Below are positions 52,495-57,857 of a DNA stretch of 57,857 nt, piece after piece. The stretch is from Bacillota bacterium (GTDB taxonomy: Bacteria > Bacillota > Clostridia > Christensenellales > CAG-138): assembly GCA_023399275.1 (NCBI GenBank), contig JAEWQH010000025.1:1-57857 (forward strand), written 5' to 3'. Position 1 is the stretch's first letter; each line of letters opens with the position of its first letter. Under the pieces are notes generated by a model, which was given only the letters and a program-made list of their open reading frames with translations, was not told the DNA's origin and did no database searches. A program made the translations under genes and the position numbers.

Positions 52495-53337
52495 CTATGC
52501 GCCGAACTCCGGCTGCAAAACGCCTACAACAATATACCGCGCATCGTCAAATTCATAACTACATGTTGAGAGTACGATAAATCGAGCGTCATCCGTATAT
52601 TCTACGGTACTTACAAATGTCGTCTTTGACGAAGCATAGGTCAACAGCGCTTCAAGGTTGATCTCATACATAAACGCCCGGTCGCGCCAAACATTTGCTC
52701 CAATGACGCTGCCATAGACGAGATCAATCCTGTAATTGCCCTGCTCCGTATATAGATACATATAGGAATGCTCGTCAAAATACTTTTGATTCTTGTATTT
52801 CGTCAGGGAACCAAACATCTTCCCTGACTTCATGTTATGGCCGTAAATAATACTGAGTCGGCCGCTAAAATCCGCGGGACAGTTGTAGTCGAGAAATAAA
52901 GTCCCGTTTGCATTCTTCGTGCCATCCGGCAGATGATGCAAATACCAGTCATAGTCGTCCGCCCGCATCACCGGATAATCTATGACCGTATCCGGACAAT
53001 AGAGCCACGCCACAGAATCCTCATTCACCTCTTGCAGAGCGCCCAGATCGACGGACAAGGATGGAATCTGCACCGATACCTTCCGGTCCGCTAACGCAGC
53101 ATTTACACTCCCGGTGCTATCGTCCGTCTTGTCGGCGGTACCGCTCTCGTTTTCGTTCACCCGTCCCTGACTTTTGACCTGTTCCTTGAGTAGCTCGTAA
53201 CTTTGGTCACCCTCTTCGTACACCTGCGAAATCTGGCGCAATTGACAAGCGGAGTATCCGATCATAATGAGCGCTATCAGCAATAGCAGAAGCACGAGAG
53301 CCTTCGATTTTCGTTTGTTCCTTGCCGTCATTCCCAT
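52495..53337 (-). CDS. Class B sortase (first)
   Basis: About 280 residues. One N-terminal membrane helix (ALVLLLLLIALIMIGYSA), a charged linker, then the sortase barrel: the catalytic His in IIYGHNMKSGKMFG, Cys in VLSTCSYEF and Arg in FDDARYIVV. The overall architecture and short beta6/beta7 region fit class B. The ATG used (53337) or the one at 53331 overlaps the stop of the preceding isopeptide-protein gene, so translation is coupled. It probably attaches or polymerises the cluster's pilins. Confidence 0.85.
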   Translation of the reverse strand: MGMTARNKRKSKALVLLLLLIALIMIGYSACQLRQISQVYEEGDQSYELLKEQVKSQGRVNENESGTADKTDDSTGSVNAALADRKVSVQIPSLSVDLGALQEVNEDSVAWLYCPDTVIDYPVMRADDYDWYLHHLPDGTKNANGTLFLDYNCPADFSGRLSIIYGHNMKSGKMFGSLTKYKNQKYFDEHSYMYLYTEQGNYRIDLVYGSVIGANVWRDRAFMYEINLEALLTYASSKTTFVSTVEYTDDARFIVLSTCSYEFDDARYIVVGVLQPEFGA

Positions 53338-54374
53338 CGATTCGTAGTCTGTTCTCTCTTTCGTTGTCTTCCATGGGGGATTAAGAACAGGATACATCCA
53401 ATCGCTATAACCGCCCCTGCGCATATCAGCACTACATACAGTTCTCTCTTGCTATCGTCTCCGGTTTTCGGTCCTGTCGTTCCACTAGCATTATATCTGT
53501 TGATGTAATCACAGCTTTGTACTTGCTTTAGCGAATCATTTGTCACCGTTCGTGAGACGGTAAGTCTGCCGCCAACATCACTGACCACATCTGTGATCGT
53601 GTACACAGTGCTGTCATATGTATATTGTGCCCCTGCGTTCACTTCGGTAACGGTGTAAAAATATGTACCCTCGCGTGTATACTGCCATACTCCGAAATCT
53701 TCCTCTCCTGATCCCAAGATTGAAATTGTCTTCACTCCATTTAAACTGCCTGTTGGCATTGGGTTTCCGATATCCCCTGCCGTCAACCGGAAGGTGAACG
53801 TGCTCGCAGTTGTGGGGCTGCCACTGACGGTCTTTTTCACCGGAGGATCTACCATGAGCGATGGATCACTCGCTTGCGGCGTATAACTGTGTGAGAAAGA
53901 GAGGCTGCCCGTCTTGCTGCCATCACTCAGATGGAAAATCATCTCTGCTACAAGATCTTCATTCGGGCGGCCGACGCGCACATCCACGGTGTATATGCGT
54001 GTATCATAGGTATAACCTACAGCAGCATTTGACGAGTCCGCTCGGATCTCATATTGATAAGTGCCGGTGTTGGTAAAGGTAATCGGAGCGACGTTATCCG
54101 TGCGCGACCCTTCAATCGTAAAGGAATATCTGCCATTGGCACTGCCCGTTGGCATCGGGTTCGCCGCATTCAACGGAGCGAGCGTGTAGGAGGCCACGGT
54201 GTTTACTCCCTGCGCAGAACTGTTCACTTCAAACAACTGCCCTATACTAAATGATGCAACCACCGAATCAGGCGCCGCAAGCGTGGCAAACGGAAATAAA
54301 ATCGCCAGCAGGAAAGCAACCAACAGACAAAGTGTATGTATACTTAATTCGATCCTTTTACAACGAACCCCCAT
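53328..54374 (-). CDS. Surface protein with two FctA-type isopeptide domains
   Basis: A 348-residue protein with a signal peptide (LCLLVAFLLAILFPFATLAA), two beta-sandwich domains (about 35-165 and 170-295) and a C-terminal anchor. Each domain shows the FctA/Spy0128-type pattern: LTAGDIGNPMPTG-like, TFTNTGTYQYEI and YTYDTRIYTVDV, where Lys and Asn/Asp can form intramolecular isopeptide bonds. The end reads GPKTGDDSK, a membrane helix and RKRE, a variant sorting signal in which Leu is replaced by Gly. It overlaps the sortase genes on both sides, so all three are translated together. Probably a minor pilin or base subunit. Confidence 0.8.
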   Translation of the reverse strand: MGVRCKRIELSIHTLCLLVAFLLAILFPFATLAAPDSVVASFSIGQLFEVNSSAQGVNTVASYTLAPLNAANPMPTGSANGRYSFTIEGSRTDNVAPITFTNTGTYQYEIRADSSNAAVGYTYDTRIYTVDVRVGRPNEDLVAEMIFHLSDGSKTGSLSFSHSYTPQASDPSLMVDPPVKKTVSGSPTTASTFTFRLTAGDIGNPMPTGSLNGVKTISILGSGEEDFGVWQYTREGTYFYTVTEVNAGAQYTYDSTVYTITDVVSDVGGRLTVSRTVTNDSLKQVQSCDYINRYNASGTTGPKTGDDSKRELYVVLICAGAVIAIGCILFLIPHGRQRKREQTTNRWE

Positions 54375-55318
54375 TATCTTTGCTCCTCAGTACGATTTCC
54401 TTTAACAATTCTTTTCACTATCAAAACGATCAACAGAAGCAACACTCCGATTACAGCAATCCACTCCCAAATAGGATATTGCTCCCAAGGGCTGATTTGT
54501 TGGTCAACCGATACCCGCTGGGGCGTATCATCCGTTTCTTCCAAAGAAAAGCCGTCTGAATAGTGCTCGTTTGTGATCTTCGCTACAAGAATGTCCCGTT
54601 CGTTAGTCGAATCTGTCGAGCAGGTGCTCAGCAGAACAATCCGATCTCGTGTTGATATCTCAACATCGCGCGTGTAAAGAGCGTTTTCCATCAAGTTGTC
54701 AAGATAGGCTTGTCGGTCTTCCTCTCGTTGGATGTTCGGCGTAAAAACTCCACTGTTATAGGCATCCGTCTTGACGAAGGCGAAGATCTGCAATCCCATA
54801 TTTACGCCGTTTAAATATAGATTGCCATAAGCATGGTCGTCGAAAACGGTCCTCGAACTGAATAGCCCAATGGCGCCAAACATCGCCTGTTTTTCCATGT
54901 GATGACCGTATAGTATACTGTTAAAGTCCTCAAAATTCTTGTTGTTCATATAGTCCAAGAAGATCGCGCCCGAAGCAGAATATGCGCCGAATGCATCCGT
55001 TGAAACATATTTTTCATTATCGTCGCTCTGCGTTACCGGATAATCAATATTCGTGCCATAGACCGTAAGCCACGCGATTACCTCCGGATTGATAGCCTGC
55101 AACTCTGCAAACGGGATGTTTTCTTCCACCTTTGCACTTGGCCGATATGCCGTATACCGGGTGGCGCTGGCCGCCCTGTATACTTGGTCGGAATCCCATA
55201 AGGCAAACATCGAGATAGCGATAAGCAACAAGATCGCGACCAGCACCACAAAATCAACAATACCGTTTGCAAGTCTTACCGTCGCTATACCGATTGCTTT
55301 TGCTCTCGTTTCTGCCAT
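54374..55318 (-). CDS. Class B sortase (second)
   Basis: A 314-residue sortase with membrane helices at both ends, an N-terminal one (VDFVVLVAILLLIAISMFAL) and a C-terminal one before RIVKGNR. The core has the His in ILYGHHMEKQAMFG, Cys in VLLSTCSTDS and an Arg in NERDILVAKI. Both-end anchoring is characteristic of some pilin-polymerising sortases. Its stop overlaps the start of the isopeptide-protein gene by one base. Confidence 0.85.
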   Translation of the reverse strand: MAETRAKAIGIATVRLANGIVDFVVLVAILLLIAISMFALWDSDQVYRAASATRYTAYRPSAKVEENIPFAELQAINPEVIAWLTVYGTNIDYPVTQSDDNEKYVSTDAFGAYSASGAIFLDYMNNKNFEDFNSILYGHHMEKQAMFGAIGLFSSRTVFDDHAYGNLYLNGVNMGLQIFAFVKTDAYNSGVFTPNIQREEDRQAYLDNLMENALYTRDVEISTRDRIVLLSTCSTDSTNERDILVAKITNEHYSDGFSLEETDDTPQRVSVDQQISPWEQYPIWEWIAVIGVLLLLIVLIVKRIVKGNRTEEQR

Positions 55319-55390
55319 ATGGGACTCCGTCCTAGTGTTTTATCCTTGATGCTTATACATCATTGGCTCTCGGAACTAACGCTACGAAAG

Positions 55391-56692
55391 CTACTCTTCG
55401 CGCCTTTTTCGGGTCTTTGCCGCAAGGAAAATCACGAGTGATCCCACCGAAACGACGAGGAGCACAATAAAGGGAAGGTTGTCGATCACCAACCCCGTGG
55501 GTGTAACCGAGCGGTTGGCGTTTACAAAAGACGCGGTATTGGTCGATTCCCCGACTAAAACGGTTCCCGCAGTACTAGTACTTGGGCCGGTAGAGAGGCT
55601 TGCCCCCTCAAGGCTCGTGCGATCAAAGGTCGTAGCACCATCTACAACCATTGTAACCAGGGGTGCGTACAGGGTTTCCCCGCTTTCAACCGCCACATAG
55701 CTTGCTCCAACCGGAAGATCCGTAAAAACGATACTCTGGCCATGCTTGAGTTTAATGGTTGTTGCGCTGTCAGCCGTGACGTTGATGTAACCGCCTAAGT
55801 CACCCTCTACAACCGTTCCGTTGGCGAGAGCTGTCACGACGGTATTGCTTCCGTCCACAATATATGCTTTATACGCGGATGTTTCCGTGACCAGGGAAGG
55901 CTTATTCACCGTAAGGCTATACGTAAAGTACTTGGTTCTATCGGCATAATCGCCAGATACCGCTTTGCTGATGGTCAGGTTACGGTTGGCCGGATCGGTA
56001 GGCGTGCCTCCGCCGCCGGACTTCATATAGACGTTGGTAAAGACCAACCCGCTGCCGCCGCCGGAAGAGCCGCCGCCCGGAGTTGGATCCACTTTTGTGC
56101 CCGCCGTCTGATCGTTGTTATCGACCGTTGTCACATCGACGCCGATTGCATGCACATATATGCCAGAACCTTCCGCCTCGTCCCTGACGTAGAATCGAAT
56201 GGTATAGATACCAGGAGAATAGGTCAGAGATTCCTTGGCAGGGTCGGTGATGATATAGCCAGTTTGCTGTTCAGTAATCTCATACTCATACACGCCGGCA
56301 TGCGGAAAAGCGCTGCTTTCTGTCGAGGTCAGCGCAAGAACCTCCTTCGAAACGCTCTTGACGTCTCCCGTTGTGGTGCCGACATCTGCCGCCGTATATA
56401 CGACTTGTTTGGAGCTGATGGCGGGCATGCTCGTCAGAGAATCCGTATCATCCAAACCGTCTACAAATTTCTTCTCAAACGCGAATGTAAAAGTCGCACC
56501 GGGCGTTGTCGTGCCCGCGGGCATTTTCAACAGCTTCCGAACCGCCGCTTCCGCAGGGCTTTCTTCCGATCCAACAATCTCTCCTTCCGCATAGGAGACC
56601 GACAAAACGCCTAAACTCAACGTTGCAGCGAGTGCCAGCATCAAAATAGTCCGCAGAAACCGCTTCCCGTTTCTTCCAAAAAGTTTTCTCAT
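55391..56692 (-). CDS. Major pilin-like surface protein
   Basis: A 433-residue secreted protein. A signal peptide (RTILMLALAATLSLGVLSVSYA) is followed by a 160-residue N-terminal domain with FctA-like features (GVYEYEITEQQTGYI, GIYTIRFYV), a Gly/Ser-rich hinge near residues 200-235, then a domain beginning NLTISKAVSGDYADRTKYFTY, the pilin-type isopeptide module. The C-terminus is VTPTGLVIDNLPF, a helix and KTRKRREE, giving a TPTG-type sorting signal. It is the likeliest shaft subunit polymerised by the adjacent class B sortases. Confidence 0.82.
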   Translation of the reverse strand: MRKLFGRNGKRFLRTILMLALAATLSLGVLSVSYAEGEIVGSEESPAEAAVRKLLKMPAGTTTPGATFTFAFEKKFVDGLDDTDSLTSMPAISSKQVVYTAADVGTTTGDVKSVSKEVLALTSTESSAFPHAGVYEYEITEQQTGYIITDPAKESLTYSPGIYTIRFYVRDEAEGSGIYVHAIGVDVTTVDNNDQTAGTKVDPTPGGGSSGGGSGLVFTNVYMKSGGGGTPTDPANRNLTISKAVSGDYADRTKYFTYSLTVNKPSLVTETSAYKAYIVDGSNTVVTALANGTVVEGDLGGYINVTADSATTIKLKHGQSIVFTDLPVGASYVAVESGETLYAPLVTMVVDGATTFDRTSLEGASLSTGPSTSTAGTVLVGESTNTASFVNANRSVTPTGLVIDNLPFIVLLVVSVGSLVIFLAAKTRKRREE

Positions 56693-56770
56693 TATCTATA
56701 CTCCCCCTTTATTTGTTCTGGTTTATCTATCTTAATCCCGGCAGGTGTTTCAATCCTGCCGAACCTAGTG

Positions 56771-57394
56771 TTAAATGTTTCGCCGCCTTAGAATTGCAAC
56801 CACTTTCCCAAGCGTGTCCTCGATATCTACCGCTCCGTAGATGCGGCTGTCTGCCGCCGATGCATCAGCCCGGCTATCGCTCAGCACAAACACCTGTCCT
56901 TCTTGCAGCGTCAGCGGAAAATCAATACCCTCTTCATAGCGTTGCGTCGGGGAATTAATGCCCGGCTCCTGTTGCAACGCTCCGTTGATTAACAACCCTT
57001 CCGGAGCAATATCGACCACATCGCCCGCTGTGGCAACCACCCTGCGTACCTGCGTTTCGCCCTGAAACTGTAACACGAGCACATCCTGGGCTATATAATC
57101 CCGATCCAGCCTGTAGAAAATTACGATATCCCCGTTTTTGATCGCCGGATACATAGTGGCGTCCGGATAACGGACTATGCCAAACATAAACGTAATCAAG
57201 AGTAAAAAGGCAAGCGTTATCGCTGCTATCTTTATAAGGAGCAGCAATATTTCCCTCAGTAGAGAAGCCTGGGACCCATCGACTCTTTTTGTCCCGCGCA
57301 CCTCCGGCACAGCCGGCCTAGTATCATGCTGATAACGAGCCGATGGCCACTGGTTCTGCGGCGCATGCGTTTTCGATTGACTGAGCGCAAACAT
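56771..57394 (-). CDS. Signal-peptidase-I-like protein lacking the canonical Ser/Lys pair
   Basis: A 207-residue S26-family protein with one membrane helix (IAAITLAFLLLITFMFGIV). Box B reads DATMYPAIKNGD with Thr80 where catalytic Ser is expected, and the Lys-containing box reads VRRVVATAGD with Arg117 in place of the general-base Lys. Box E-like LSDSRADASAADSR is kept. The ATG at 57394 is one base after the stop of the preceding pilin gene. Streptococcus pyogenes SipA, a pilus-cluster signal peptidase relative, also lacks the dyad and is needed for pilus assembly, so a chaperone-like role is inferred. Low-level activity via Thr is not excluded. Confidence 0.8.
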   Translation of the reverse strand: MFALSQSKTHAPQNQWPSARYQHDTRPAVPEVRGTKRVDGSQASLLREILLLLIKIAAITLAFLLLITFMFGIVRYPDATMYPAIKNGDIVIFYRLDRDYIAQDVLVLQFQGETQVRRVVATAGDVVDIAPEGLLINGALQQEPGINSPTQRYEEGIDFPLTLQEGQVFVLSDSRADASAADSRIYGAVDIEDTLGKVVAILRRRNI

Positions 57395-57395
57395 G

Positions 57396-57857
57396 CTAGC
57401 TGCGCTTTCTGCGGGTACGATAAACCATCCCTGCGACAAGTCCCAAACTCAGCGGCAGTGCTATCACAAGCAAGATCATTCCGAGTGAATCATCCAGGAA
57501 GATGCCGGTAGGCACAACCGTATTCCTCGCGTTTGAGAATGCAAACGCCCTGTCTTCGCTATTCATAAGGCGAACGTTGGTGTCCCAGCCGGTTTCGACC
57601 ACGCCGCTTCCGTCGGCAATGAATGTCGTCACCCCATAGTTGTCCCTTGCGCTCTCCACGATCTGCACTCTGCCGTCACGCGGAGCATCCTGGATGACGA
57701 CCGTCTGCCCATGCTTGAGCGGGAATGTTACTTGACCGTTTGCATCGACCGTCAGCGTGGTCACGCTGATATCCCCGGTCACCGAGAGCACCGTCCCGGC
57801 AGAGAACAGCACGTTGTTGCTGTCCCAAAGCGTCACGGTAAACGTGAACTCCTTTGT
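57396..57857 (-). CDS. Pilin-like protein, C-terminal part
   Basis: Runs off the right edge; about 153 C-terminal residues are seen. The first visible part KEFTFTVTLWDSNN is the start of a pilin isopeptide module like the one in the major pilin, continuing through PLKHGQTVVIQDAP. The C-terminus is VVPTGIFLDDSLGM, a membrane helix and RTRRKRS: a VPTG-type sorting signal plus anchor. It is the first gene seen of the cluster and ends one base before the signal-peptidase-like start. Confidence 0.8.
   Translation of the reverse strand, partial: TKEFTFTVTLWDSNNVLFSAGTVLSVTGDISVTTLTVDANGQVTFPLKHGQTVVIQDAPRDGRVQIVESARDNYGVTTFIADGSGVVETGWDTNVRLMNSEDRAFAFSNARNTVVPTGIFLDDSLGMILLVIALPLSLGLVAGMVYRTRRKRS

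Overview
The window looks like chromosome of an anaerobic, GC-rich member of the Clostridia (Firmicutes). Supporting features are a threonine T-box leader, a c-di-AMP (ydaO-type) riboswitch, a SpoIID-family protein, desulfoferrodoxin, a Firmicutes-type LexA box, strong Shine-Dalgarno sites and class B sortases. A placement near Christensenellales-like lineages is only a guess. Core genes are clearly GC-rich; two stretches (about 16.9-21.7 kb and 48.9-57.9 kb) are visibly richer in A+T and carry accessory genes.

Layout. 1-2.7 kb: arginine genes argB (partial), argD, argF. 2.8-7.6 kb, minus strand: a DegT-type aminotransferase, a cytosolic ParB-like/BMP-like protein, a metallophosphoesterase and a GntR regulator. 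8.0-9.9 kb: desulfoferrodoxin, a Crp/Fnr regulator and thioredoxin, a small oxidative-stress neighbourhood. 10.2-15.95 kb: histidine degradation operon hutH-hutU-ftcD-hutI, whose last codons run into foreign DNA. 15.9-21.7 kb: a decayed integrative element (phage/ICE-like small genes, XRE regulator, zeta-toxin-family kinase, repeat-rich spacer, truncated tyrosine integrase, unknown 396-aa cargo protein) ending beside a tRNA-Met gene. 22.0-23.6 kb: SOS-regulated dinB plus a small partner. 23.7-28.75 kb: a glycan-type cluster of a radical SAM enzyme, an 888-aa methyltransferase/double glycosyltransferase fusion and another methyltransferase.

28.8-33.1 kb, minus strand: a cyclase-family hydrolase and a MacB-like ABC operon with a secreted CARDB-like partner. 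33.3-36.2 kb: metA with a long leader, then an rRNA m5C methyltransferase. 36.2-41.2 kb, minus strand: a degenerate G5/M23 protein, a large SpoIID-SH3 protein whose SpoIID domain is split by a Pro/Thr/Ser repeat, and ispE. 41.4-46.2 kb: MBL hydrolase (YycJ type), rlmH, c-di-AMP riboswitch-dapB and T-box-thrS. 46.3-48.2 kb: an SPL-like radical SAM protein and a DUF218/SanA-like protein. 48.4-51.3 kb: a broken RHS gene cut by an IS256-family remnant. 51.6-57.86 kb, minus strand: a sortase-assembled pilus/surface-protein cluster with two pilins (one cut by the window end), a signal-peptidase-like protein lacking the usual Ser/Lys pair, an FctA-type isopeptide protein, two class B sortases and a secreted acidic protein.

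The most promising leads are the pilus cluster with its non-canonical signal peptidase, the c-di-AMP riboswitch in front of dapB, the split SpoIID protein paired with a degenerate M23 protein, and the remnant element with a palindromic-repeat region and an unassigned cargo gene.
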